DNA from: Deltaproteobacteria bacterium
GTDB taxonomy: Bacteria; Desulfobacterota; DSM-4660; Desulfatiglandales; Desulfatiglandaceae
Reading direction: 5' to 3'
Assembly: GCA_003646995.1 (NCBI GenBank)
Contig: QMLZ01000201.1
Location: forward strand, 1 to 5,743
DNA length: 5,743 bases
Below, in pieces: positions 1-5,742 of the stretch. Position numbers and translations under genes: made by a program. Each line of letters begins with the position of its first letter. The first letter of the stretch is position 1. Under the pieces are notes generated by a model. It ran no database searches and was not told where the DNA came from. It was given only the letters and a program-made list of their open reading frames with translations.

Positions 1-1183
1 CCAAGACGCCCTTTGCGATCTTCCCGCCCGCGACTTTCTGAATCAAATAGGCCGCCCTGTCTGCAGCCCGAACAAGTCCACCTATGTCAGCACCCCTTTC
101 AAACCTGTATGAAGCCTCTGTACTGAGGCCCAGATACTTCGCACCCCTTCGAATCGTTGTGGGATCAAAAAATGCGCTCTCAAGCAACACGTGGCGCGTT
201 CCCTCAAATATTTCAGAATTAAGTCCCCCCATGATCCCGGCCAACGCCACAGGTCGCTCACCGTCACATATTAACAACACCTCGTTGCTAAGCTCTCTGG
301 TCTGTCCGTCAAGGGTTGTAAATCTCTCTCCGGCACGGGCTTTCCTCACTTCTATCCTATGTCCCCTCAATCTGTCGTAATCAAAGGCATGCAATGGTTG
401 GCCCAGCTCAAGTAGTACGTAATTGGTAACATCCACCACGTTACTAATGCTTCGAATGCCAGCAAGATGTAATCTATACCTCATCCAAAAAGGCGATGGT
501 CCGAGACTAACATCCTGGACAACGCGCGCCACGTACCTTGGGCAACCTTTCGGATCCAGCAAAGCAATCTCCGCAAGACTTTCCACCGGGGGCCCTTCTT
601 CATTTAACTCAATGGCTGGCATGCGAAGTTCATTGCCCGTCACAGCAGCTATTTCCCTGGCAATGCCTATGACAGATGCACAATCAGGCCTATTGGGAGT
701 TATGCTGACTTCAATTACCCAGTCATTTTCAGGCAAAAAACTGGATAGTTCTGCACCGGGCTCCCAATCCTCATCCAAAACCATTATGCCCGTGTGATCA
801 TCAGTAAGCCCCAATTCATCTTCAGCTAATAAGATGCCAGCGGACAAGACTCCTCGTATTTTTCCTTCCCTGACTCTTGTCCCATCGGCAAGCACTGCAC
901 CGGGCAAGGCTAAAGGCGCCTTAATTCCCTGCTCAGTGTTGGGAGCGCCACACACCACCTGCACAGATCTTCCTCCTGCATCCACATCACATACAAACAG
1001 CCTGTCTGCATCCGGATGCGGGCGCACCTCCTTTATTAAACCTACCACGATGTTCTCAAAATGTAGATTCAACGGCTCAAGGCCCTCAACTTCAAGGCCA
1101 GCCATGGTGAGCATCTCGGCAAGCTCCTGAACATCTCCTGGGATGTCCACAAATTCCCTGAGCCAGTGAAGATTAGTTTTCAT
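1..1183 (-). CDS. pheT: Phenylalanyl-tRNA synthetase beta subunit, 5' part (runs off left edge)
   Basis: The beta chain of the alpha2-beta2 enzyme that charges tRNA-Phe in the cytoplasm; it supports tRNA binding and edits mischarged Tyr. I translated the open frame from ATG at 1183 to the window edge: 394 residues without a stop, about half of the usual ~800. It starts MKTNLHWLREFVD, matching the family N-terminus. Residues ~39-148 form the OB-fold tRNA-binding (EMAP-like) domain, including PHPDADRLFVCDVD and SAGILLAEDELGL. ITPNRPDC lies at 161-168. Residues ~210-385 are the B3/B4 editing domain, with SNVVDVTNYVLLELGQPLHAFD at about 247-268 split around the conserved Asn-Tyr, and ALAGIMGG at 313-320. 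B5 and the catalytic-like domain lie outside the window. The next upstream in-frame codons reach TAA without ATG, GTG or TTG, so the start is fixed by frame and homology, although no strong Shine-Dalgarno (SD) sequence precedes it. Last gene of the visible operon, 102 bp after pheS. Confidence 0.96.
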   Translation of the reverse strand, partial: MKTNLHWLREFVDIPGDVQELAEMLTMAGLEVEGLEPLNLHFENIVVGLIKEVRPHPDADRLFVCDVDAGGRSVQVVCGAPNTEQGIKAPLALPGAVLADGTRVREGKIRGVLSAGILLAEDELGLTDDHTGIMVLDEDWEPGAELSSFLPENDWVIEVSITPNRPDCASVIGIAREIAAVTGNELRMPAIELNEEGPPVESLAEIALLDPKGCPRYVARVVQDVSLGPSPFWMRYRLHLAGIRSISNVVDVTNYVLLELGQPLHAFDYDRLRGHRIEVRKARAGERFTTLDGQTRELSNEVLLICDGERPVALAGIMGGLNSEIFEGTRHVLLESAFFDPTTIRRGAKYLGLSTEASYRFERGADIGGLVRAADRAAYLIQKVAGGKIAKGVL

Positions 1184-1191
1184 GCCAGTAT

Positions 1192-1206
1192 CCCAACAAC
1201 ATTGGG
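1192..1206 (-). promoter_or_regulatory. Small hairpin just upstream of pheT start
   Basis: On the minus strand CCCAA (1206-1202) can pair with TTGGG (1196-1192) around a 5-base TGTTG loop, eight bases before the pheT ATG. The GGG in its 3' arm is the only purine stretch that could act as an SD for pheT, so folding would hide it. The stem is short and could be chance; a role in controlling pheT translation is inference. Confidence 0.25.
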
Positions 1207-1285
1207 GTCTTCCCTGTATTCCCCTTCGCCTTTATATTCACTCCACCAACAGGTTATCCTGCCTAAGGCTTACTGAAAGCAGGTT

Positions 1286-2293
1286 CTAGAACTGCCTTAA
1301 GAACCTCATCTCATTCTTGAAAAACATCTGGATGTCGTCGATCCCGTACCTGAGCATGGCTATACGTTCGATTCCCATTCCAAACGCAAAGCCCGTATAT
1401 ACCTCTGAGTCGTAATCAACGAACTTATAAACTGCTGGGTCTACCATGCCAGAGCCCAGGATTTCCAGCCAGCCGGTTTGTCCACAGGTTCTGCACCCAG
1501 CACCCTTGCAGAGCACGCACTGAATATCTACCTCTGCACTTGGTTCCGTAAAAGGGAAAAAGCTGGGCCTGAATCTGACCCCTGTGTCTTTTCCAAACAT
1601 CTGGTGCACAAAGCTTATCAGCGTACCCTTTAAATCAGCAAAGCTTACCCCTTTATCTACCAGAAGCCCTTCTACTTGGTGAAACATGGGTGTGTGGGAA
1701 ACATCGGAGTCCCTTCTGTAAACCTTGCCTGGCGCTATAATGCTTACAGGAGGTTTTTGAGACTCCATGACCCTAACTTGCATTGGAGATGTGTGGGTAC
1801 GAAGAAGAAGGGTGTCAGAAATATAGAAAGTGTCCTGCATATCCCTTGCAGGATGATCTTTAGGGATATTCAGGGCCTCGAAATTGTAATAGTCAAGCTC
1901 AACATTCGGGCCCTTCACAACTCTAAAGCCCATACGCTGAAAAATATCGCATACGTCACGGATGGTTTGGGTTATTGGATGTAAATGGCCAAGTTCGGGT
2001 TTTCGACCCGGGAGCGTTACGTCGACTCCTTTGAACGCCTCCTGCGTGCCTTCCTCGATCTCTCTTTTAAGCGTTTCGAACTTTTCTGTTAATCTCTTCT
2101 TGAGCAGATTCGCCTCTCTGCCAGCCTCAGGCCTTTGCTCCGGAGGCAGTTTCCCCACGCTGCGCATCAACGCGGTGATCAATCCCTTCTTGCCGAGGTA
2201 CTTAATCCTAAATTCCTCTAGGGCCACTGGATCCTTTATTGATCCTAAATCCTTCAGGGCCCGGGCTTCCAGTTCCTTAATCTGCTCTTTCAT
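1286..2293 (-). CDS. pheS: Phenylalanyl-tRNA synthetase alpha subunit
   Basis: Catalytic chain of the alpha2-beta2 class II synthetase, which activates Phe with ATP and transfers it to tRNA-Phe. The 335-residue product is of full family length. Residues ~1-85 are the charged N-terminal coiled coil that contacts tRNA. The catalytic core follows: motif 1 region around [21 protein letters not shown] (122-142, key residues G128, P129, E132), RTHTSPMQ at 165-172, motif 2 around [18 protein letters not shown] (189-206), and motif 3 [18 protein letters not shown] (301-318), whose FAFG loop belongs to the Phe-binding pocket. Between motifs 2 and 3 sits a four-cysteine insert (C259, C262, C267, C270) that looks like a zinc knuckle; related inserts occur in PheS of several phyla. 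ATG at 2293 is used; AGG at 2305-2303 gives a weak SD nine bases upstream. The stop is TAG at 1288-1286. It follows rplT by about 112 bp and precedes pheT by 102 bp. Confidence 0.98.
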   Translation of the reverse strand: MKEQIKELEARALKDLGSIKDPVALEEFRIKYLGKKGLITALMRSVGKLPPEQRPEAGREANLLKKRLTEKFETLKREIEEGTQEAFKGVDVTLPGRKPELGHLHPITQTIRDVCDIFQRMGFRVVKGPNVELDYYNFEALNIPKDHPARDMQDTFYISDTLLLRTHTSPMQVRVMESQKPPVSIIAPGKVYRRDSDVSHTPMFHQVEGLLVDKGVSFADLKGTLISFVHQMFGKDTGVRFRPSFFPFTEPSAEVDIQCVLCKGAGCRTCGQTGWLEILGSGMVDPAVYKFVDYDSEVYTGFAFGMGIERIAMLRYGIDDIQMFFKNEMRFLRQF

Positions 2294-2405
2294 TTCCCGT
2301 TACCTGGCACACCTGATAAACGTGCAACGATTGGGCGTACCTTACCGTCTTGTAAAATGCGGCTGGTTTAACTGAAGTCCTATGGCATAAACAGCAGGGC
2401 GAAAA
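2294..2405 (-). other. rplT-pheS spacer, no clear signal
   Basis: The 112 bp between the rplT stop and pheS ATG contain no reading frame rich in Phe codons (no counterpart of the E. coli pheM leader peptide) and no hairpin followed by a T tract. A 4-bp pair GCAC/GTGC near the pheS end is too weak to call. Read-through from rplT into pheS is the simplest view. Confidence 0.5.
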
Positions 2406-2756
2406 TCAGGCTTGCTGGGCCACGGCGGCAACCTGAGAAAAAGCTGCTGGATCTCTCACTGCCATATCTGCGAGCACCTTTCGGTCAAGCTGGATACCTG
2501 CTTTTCTTAAGCCCCCCATTAGCTTGCTGTAACTCATTCCGTGCTCCCTGGCAGCGGCATTTATCCTCACTATCCAAAGCCGCCTGAATTCTCTCTTTCG
2601 ATTCTTTCTGTCTCTGTATGCATACATTCCGGCTCTTTTCACCGCGATACTTGCCGACTTGTACTGCTTACTATGGGCACCCCTGTAACCCTTTGCCGCT
2701 TTCAGCACCTTTTTCCGACGTCTTCTGGCCTTGAATCCTCTTTTAACCCTTGGCAT
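2406..2756 (-). CDS. rplT: 50S ribosomal protein L20 (bL20)
   Basis: Binds 23S rRNA early in 50S assembly and, in E. coli and Bacillus, represses its own operon by binding a leader RNA that mimics its rRNA site. The product from ATG 2756 is 116 residues, the normal length, starting [29 protein letters not shown] as the family does (R3, K5, R6, and the basic RRRRKK run). The very basic N-terminal half is the extended rRNA-binding tail; the C-terminal globular part contains [17 protein letters not shown] and the [10 protein letters not shown] stretch. The frame can be extended two codons to a TTG at 2762, but GAGG at 2767-2764 is seven bases before ATG 2756 and overlapping placement makes the TTG unlikely. 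The stop is TGA at 2408-2406. It lies 89 bp after rpmI in the usual rpmI-rplT pair. Confidence 0.98.
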   Translation of the reverse strand: MPRVKRGFKARRRRKKVLKAAKGYRGAHSKQYKSASIAVKRAGMYAYRDRKNRKREFRRLWIVRINAAAREHGMSYSKLMGGLRKAGIQLDRKVLADMAVRDPAAFSQVAAVAQQA

Positions 2757-2763
2757 AATCAAA

Positions 2764-2767
2764 CCTC
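2764..2767 (-). promoter_or_regulatory. SD of rplT
   Basis: GAGG lies seven bases before ATG 2756 on the minus strand. This spacing supports MPRVKRG as the true N-terminus rather than the in-frame TTG at 2762-2760, which would sit one base away from the GAGG. Confidence 0.75.
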
Positions 2768-2781
2768 ACTGTGAATAAACT

Positions 2782-2804
2782 CTGCATGCCCGCATCAGGG
2801 GCAG
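2782..2804 (-). promoter_or_regulatory. Hairpin in the rpmI-rplT spacer
   Basis: On the minus strand TGCCC (2803-2799) pairs with GGGCA (2791-2787) around a 7-base loop. An alternative outer pairing CTGC (2804-2801) with GCAG (2785-2782) is also possible. No T tract follows, so it is not a terminator. It ends about 15 bases before the rplT SD and could modulate rplT translation or mRNA processing; that role is inference. Confidence 0.35.
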
Positions 2805-2845
2805 CTTATCGTATTGGATAGAACACGGTCCAGTCCCCACAATAT

Positions 2846-3043
2846 TTACAGGTACGGCAACAGCCTGGACACCTGTTTTCTATTGGTGCCATCCAAAATC
2901 GCGCCTTTTCTCAAGCTCCTCTTCCGCTTTGAGCTTTTTTTGGTAAGTATATGACTCGCGTATGCCTTTCTCCTCTTTATTTTGCCTGTGCCTGTAGCTT
3001 TAAACCGCTTGGCCGCAGCACGTTTTGTCTTCAACTTTGGCAT
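2846..3043 (-). CDS. rpmI: 50S ribosomal protein L35 (bL35)
   Basis: Small basic protein of the large ribosomal subunit. The 65-residue product from ATG 3043 has the family length and pattern: [20 protein letters not shown] at the start, a [17 protein letters not shown] middle and a C-terminal [11 protein letters not shown]. The frame continues four codons upstream to another ATG at 3055, but this would place the strong SD GGAGGAG inside the coding region and add residues absent from the family, so 3043 is chosen. The stop is TAA at 2848-2846. It lies between infC (153 bp upstream) and rplT (89 bp downstream). In E. coli, bL20 repression acts at the rpmI start and passes to rplT by translational coupling; here the structured spacer upstream suggests similar control. 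Confidence 0.98.
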   Translation of the reverse strand: MPKLKTKRAAAKRFKATGTGKIKRRKAYASHILTKKSSKRKRSLRKGAILDGTNRKQVSRLLPYL

Positions 3044-3046
3044 ATT

Positions 3047-3053
3047 CTCCTCC
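3047..3053 (-). promoter_or_regulatory. Strong SD of rpmI
   Basis: GGAGGAG on the minus strand, with five bases between GGAGG and ATG 3043. It fixes the rpmI start at MPKLKTK, because the upstream in-frame ATG at 3055 lies before the SD itself. Confidence 0.85.
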
Positions 3054-3067
3054 ATTATTACCTTGTA

Positions 3068-3082
3068 CGGCTCGCCTAACCG
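3068..3082 (-). promoter_or_regulatory. Hairpin just upstream of rpmI SD
   Basis: CGGTT (3082-3078) pairs with AGCCG (3072-3068) around the loop AGGCG, with one T-G pair. It ends fifteen bases before GGAGGAG. It could be part of a fold that controls ribosome access to rpmI. Confidence 0.35.
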
Positions 3083-3091
3083 CTAGTTTTC

Positions 3092-3126
3092 GGCAAGCAA
3101 CAAAAAAAGACTCTTTCGTCCTTGCC
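3092..3126 (-). terminator. Attenuator-like hairpin with seven-T run upstream of rpmI
   Basis: AAGGAC (3123-3118) can pair with GTCTTT (3111-3106, one G-U pair) and the T run continues to 3102, resembling a weak intrinsic terminator. A competing outer stem GGCAAG (3126-3121) with CTTGCC (3097-3092) shares the AAG, so the two folds cannot both form fully. Two exclusive folds around a T run are typical of attenuators. The terminator stem is short, so strong termination is doubtful; leaky or regulated read-through into rpmI is inferred. Confidence 0.4.
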
Positions 3127-3165
3127 CAACAACAAGTACTACTATTGCGACCAGATGTCACGGAA

Positions 3166-3185
3166 GGTATGCGTTTTCACGCACC
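3166..3185 (-). promoter_or_regulatory. GAAA-tetraloop hairpin after infC
   Basis: On the minus strand TGCGT (3183-3179) pairs perfectly with ACGCA (3174-3170) around a GAAA tetraloop. GG (3185-3184) can pair with CC (3167-3166) if TA bulges. It begins eleven bases after the infC stop and has no T tract. GNRA tetraloops often serve as RNA docking or protein-binding sites, so it may be part of a regulatory fold. Confidence 0.4.
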
Positions 3186-3196
3186 AGGTTGAGAAA

Positions 3197-3715
3197 TCAT
3201 TTGGGAACCAGGAGCATGCTTATGGTGTTTCTACCTTCCTGCTTGGGAGGCTGTTCTATATTGCCCTTCTCTTCCACTTGTTCAGCCACCCTTTTTAAAA
3301 GCTCATACCCCATGTCCATATAAGCCATCTCTCTTCCCCGGAAAAAGACAACCACTTTGACCCGATGCCTTTTTTCGAGAAACTTAAGGATATTTCGTAT
3401 CTTAAAATTCAGGTCATGCTCATCAGTGTGGGGCCGGAGCTTTACCTCTTTCACCTGGAAGGCCTTGCTTTTCTTTCGTGCTTCTTGAAGTTTTTTACTG
3501 GCCTGGTACTTAAATTTCCCATAATCCATGATCCTACAGACCGGAGGGTCTGACTTGGGGGAAACTTCGACCAGGTCCAACCCTTCTTCCCGTGCAACTC
3601 GCAAAGCCTCTTGCACGGGCAATATTCCCAGTTGTTGACCTTCCACAGAAATCAACCTAACATTTCGGGCCTTTATTTGCTCATTAACCCTTACGTCAGT
3701 GTGCTGTTTTGCTAT
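3197..3715 (-). CDS. infC: Translation initiation factor IF-3, ATA start
   Basis: Binds the 30S subunit, prevents premature 50S joining and checks the start codon and initiator tRNA. From ATA 3715 the product is 172 residues, close to the usual 170-180. The N-terminal domain covers ~8-78, with VRVNEQIKARNVRLI at 8-22 and the family signature RIMDYGKFKYQASK at 61-74. A lysine-rich linker follows (~75-90), then the C-terminal domain with VKLRPHTDEHDL (91-102), KVVVFFRGREMA (120-131) and a QEGRNTISMLLVPK end. Choosing the first ordinary start, TTG at 3655, would remove the conserved VNEQIKAR segment. Between the thrS stop (3721-3719) and that TTG there is no ATG, GTG or TTG; ATA at 3715-3713 lies six bases after GGAGG and is followed by AKQHTDVRVNEQ. 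E. coli infC uses AUU, so a rare start is expected and allows IF3 to repress itself. The stop is TGA at 3199-3197. Only three bases separate it from thrS. Confidence 0.95.
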   Translation of the reverse strand: MAKQHTDVRVNEQIKARNVRLISVEGQQLGILPVQEALRVAREEGLDLVEVSPKSDPPVCRIMDYGKFKYQASKKLQEARKKSKAFQVKEVKLRPHTDEHDLNFKIRNILKFLEKRHRVKVVVFFRGREMAYMDMGYELLKRVAEQVEEKGNIEQPPKQEGRNTISMLLVPK

Positions 3716-3727
3716 GGCTTACCTCCT
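3713..3727 (-). promoter_or_regulatory. infC ribosome binding site inside the thrS end, with ATA start
   Basis: AGGAGGT (3727-3721) is a near-perfect SD formed by the last two thrS Arg codons (AGG AGG) and the T of its TAA stop. Six bases separate GGAGG from ATA (3715-3713). The overlap indicates translational coupling of infC to thrS; the strong SD compensates for the poor start codon. Confidence 0.85.
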
Positions 3728-5641
3728 TTTGTTACAATCTTCCTTAATTCGTTCAACAAAATCCTTTACACTCATAAGGGGTAAGTTTTCCCCTGTTCTA
3801 AGCCTGGCTGTGATCCCCTCCCGCTCCAGCTCTTTATCACCGATAATGAGCATATAGGGTATTTTCATGAGCTGGGCCTCTCTGATCTTTAAGCCCAGCT
3901 TCTCGTTTCTAAAATCAGACTCAATCCTGACACCTTCTTCTTTCAGTTCCTGTTCCACCTTTTCAGCGTAAGGGATGTGTCGATCCGTCACAGTAAGCAG
4001 TTTGGCCTGAACAGGCGCAAGCCAAACCGGAAAAGCGCCCGCGTAATGTTCTATCAGAATCCCTATGAATCTCTCAATGGCGCCCAGGATAACCCGATGT
4101 ATCATAGCCGGGCGATGCTTTTCACCGTCCTTGCCAATATAATACAGGTCAAATCTTTCCGGAAGAGTGAAATCACATTGTATGGTGGCGCACTGCCATT
4201 TTCTCCCCAAGGCATCCCTCAGTTTTACATCGATCTTGGGTCCATAAAAGGCCCCGTCGCCTTCATTAATATCATAGGGGAGATTGTTGTCCTCCATAGC
4301 TTTTATCAGCGCCTCAGTGGCGTTTTCCCAATCCTCGTCCGAGCCTATGGATTTCTCCGGCCTTGTGCTGATTTCAAGGTCATATTCAAAATCAAATATG
4401 GCCATCATATCCCTGACAAAATCCAACACTCCCTTTATCTCCGAGTTCAGTTGCTCCGGGGTGCATATTATGTGGGCATCGTCTTGGGTGAATTCCCTTA
4501 CCCTCAGCAGGCCGTGCAGGACTCCCGAGCGCTCGTGCCTATGCACAATACCCAGCTCGAAATACCGCTTCGGCAGATCCCTGTAACTTCTGATCTTAGA
4601 GCGGTAAATCATCATATGTGCAAGGCAGTTCATGGGTTTAATCCCATAGGACTGCTCGTCAATGACGGTGAAGTACATATTTTCCCTATAGTTCTCAAAA
4701 TGCCCTGACTTTTTCCACAGCTCTGTCTTTAATAGCTGAGGGCCCCGTACAATCTCATACCCTCTTTTGAGATGCTCCTTAATCTCAAAATCTTCCAGTA
4801 TATACCGCAACATGGCCCCCTTGGGGTGCCATACCACCATTCCTGCGCCAATCTCTTCGTATGTGTTAAACAGTTCCAACTGAGGACCAAGTTTGACGTG
4901 ATTCCTCTTGCGCGCTTCTTCCAGTTTTTGCAAATATGCCTTCAGTTCTTTCTTGGTGGGAAACGCCACGCCGTAGATTCGGCTTAACATTTCACGTCTT
5001 TCGTCCCCTCGCCAGTATGCACCAGCAACCTTTGTCAGCTTATAGGCCTTTATCTTTCCCGTCGACGGAATGTGCGGACCCCTACACAGATCCGTAAAGC
5101 TACCTTGGGTATAAAGGGAGACACGGGCATCATTGATTTCTTGGAGCAGTTCGAGCTTATACTTTTCTCCCTGTTGTTCAAAAAACTTGATGGCCTCTTC
5201 CTTGCTCACCTCTTTGCGCTGAAACGGATAATCGGCCTTGATAATTTCGGCCATTTTCTCCTCTATTTTGGGGAGATCCTCCTCCTTGAACGGCCGTTCA
5301 TAGTCGAAATCATAGTAAAATCCGTCCTCAATGGCAGGGCCTATGGTAACTTTCACCCCCGGAAACAGCTCTTTGACCGCCATCGCCATGACATGAGAAG
5401 TGCTGTGCCGTAGTATTTCCAAGCCCTCAGAAGAATCTATATATACCGGTTCCAGCTCTGCGGTGCCGTCCAGCGACACATTCAAGTCGCAAATCTCCCC
5501 GTTCAGCCGCACCGCTACCACATCCTCAATCCTTTTTACATTCAACTTCTTAAGGGCATCTAGAGCAGTAAGAGACTCGGCTTTTATCAATGTAGGGTCA
5601 CTGCCTTTAAGTTTTATCCTATACTCTTTCAATGTACCCAC
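3719..5641 (-). CDS. thrS: Threonyl-tRNA synthetase
   Basis: Class II synthetase that makes Thr-tRNA and removes mischarged Ser. From GTG 5641 it has 640 residues, the bacterial norm. Domains: TGS (~1-68); editing domain (~70-235) with the HSTSH pair H79/H83 and CRGPH C186/H190, all four editing residues kept; catalytic core (~240-535) with zinc ligands C339, H390, H515, motif 2 [12 protein letters not shown] (R368) and motif 3 around R524; anticodon-binding domain (~540-640) with WLAPVQ and KIREAQL. The zinc-site segment reads MNCLAH instead of the common MNCPGH. There is no ATG: candidates are TTG 5647 (inside the T tract of a terminator-like hairpin), GTG 5641 and TTG 5632. None has a good SD; TTG 5632 gives the length closest to the TGS domain of E. 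coli. First gene of the visible operon; its end supplies the infC SD. The hairpin upstream may regulate it. Confidence 0.97.
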   Translation of the reverse strand: MGTLKEYRIKLKGSDPTLIKAESLTALDALKKLNVKRIEDVVAVRLNGEICDLNVSLDGTAELEPVYIDSSEGLEILRHSTSHVMAMAVKELFPGVKVTIGPAIEDGFYYDFDYERPFKEEDLPKIEEKMAEIIKADYPFQRKEVSKEEAIKFFEQQGEKYKLELLQEINDARVSLYTQGSFTDLCRGPHIPSTGKIKAYKLTKVAGAYWRGDERREMLSRIYGVAFPTKKELKAYLQKLEEARKRNHVKLGPQLELFNTYEEIGAGMVVWHPKGAMLRYILEDFEIKEHLKRGYEIVRGPQLLKTELWKKSGHFENYRENMYFTVIDEQSYGIKPMNCLAHMMIYRSKIRSYRDLPKRYFELGIVHRHERSGVLHGLLRVREFTQDDAHIICTPEQLNSEIKGVLDFVRDMMAIFDFEYDLEISTRPEKSIGSDEDWENATEALIKAMEDNNLPYDINEGDGAFYGPKIDVKLRDALGRKWQCATIQCDFTLPERFDLYYIGKDGEKHRPAMIHRVILGAIERFIGILIEHYAGAFPVWLAPVQAKLLTVTDRHIPYAEKVEQELKEEGVRIESDFRNEKLGLKIREAQLMKIPYMLIIGDKELEREGITARLRTGENLPLMSVKDFVERIKEDCNKRR

Positions 5642-5645
5642 GCGC

Positions 5646-5693
5646 AAAGAAAATAAGGCATCTGAGTGAAGCTACTCTTTACATCAGATGCCT
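5646..5693 (-). terminator. Intrinsic terminator or attenuator hairpin in front of thrS
   Basis: On the minus strand AGGCATCTGA (5693-5684) pairs perfectly with TCAGATGCCT (5665-5656). The 18-base interior can extend the stem: GTAAAG and CTTCAC pair except for one A-C mismatch, with one bulged T. A T-rich tract TTATTTTCTTT follows down to 5646. On the plus strand no T tract follows, so it works in the direction of thrS. It either ends the transcript of an unseen upstream gene or attenuates thrS. No T-box motif is visible in the 100 bases available. Confidence 0.7.
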
Positions 5694-5696
5694 CTC

Positions 5697-5709
5697 AAAA
5701 CAATGTTTT
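5697..5709. repeat. Short AT-rich inverted repeat
   Basis: AAAAC and GTTTT are perfect inverted arms around three bases. It lies between two stronger inverted repeats in the thrS leader. The AT-rich composition makes a chance origin possible. Confidence 0.3.
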
Positions 5710-5725
5710 TGCCAAAATAAAAATG

Positions 5726-5742
5726 AGCAAATCCAATTTGCT
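5726..5742 (-). terminator. Possible weak terminator at right edge
   Basis: AGCAAAT (5742-5736) and ATTTGCT (5732-5726) form a perfect 7-bp stem with a 3-base loop, followed on the minus strand by CATTTTTATTTT. The stem is AT-rich, so termination would be weak. It may end the transcript of a gene beyond the window or belong to the thrS leader. It is cut off by the window, so its outer part cannot be judged. Confidence 0.4.

Larger units (their letters stand above)
3044..3196 (-). promoter_or_regulatory. Structured infC-rpmI spacer, candidate bL20 autoregulatory leader
   Basis: This 153-bp spacer without coding content holds three separate hairpins: 3185-3166 with a GAAA loop, 3126-3092 with an internal seven-T run, and 3082-3068 fifteen bases before the rpmI SD. 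In E. coli the operator bound by bL20 lies in this same position; in Bacillus bL20 controls a transcription terminator in the operon leader. The position and the structures are seen or known; binding by bL20 here is inference, and I could not compare it with known leader families. Confidence 0.45.

Noticed and set aside
84..1130. Three plus-strand open frames of about 98-124 codons
   Set aside because: They are antisense to pheT, which translates continuously with family motifs over the same stretch.
1676..2375. Plus-strand open frames over pheS and its upstream spacer
   Set aside because: Antisense to conserved PheS; no family pattern or RBS context.
2294..2405. Possible pheM-like phenylalanine leader peptide and attenuator before pheS
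   Set aside because: No Phe-rich short frame and no hairpin with T tract; the only clear short ATG frame is ATG CCA TAG.
2294..2405. Possible internal promoter for pheST (TTCAGT, 16 bases, TACAAG)
   Set aside because: Only partial matches to both boxes; such matches are expected by chance.
2846..3055. rpmI starting at ATG 3055
   Set aside because: The start would precede the GGAGGAG SD and add four residues not found in bL35.
3197..3655. infC starting at TTG 3655
   Set aside because: It would lose the conserved VNEQIKAR segment of the IF3 N-terminal domain and leaves the strong SD at 3727-3721 unused.
3977..4708. 243-codon open frame on the plus strand inside thrS
   Set aside because: Antisense to strongly conserved ThrS catalytic sequence, no recognisable protein pattern; a shadow frame.
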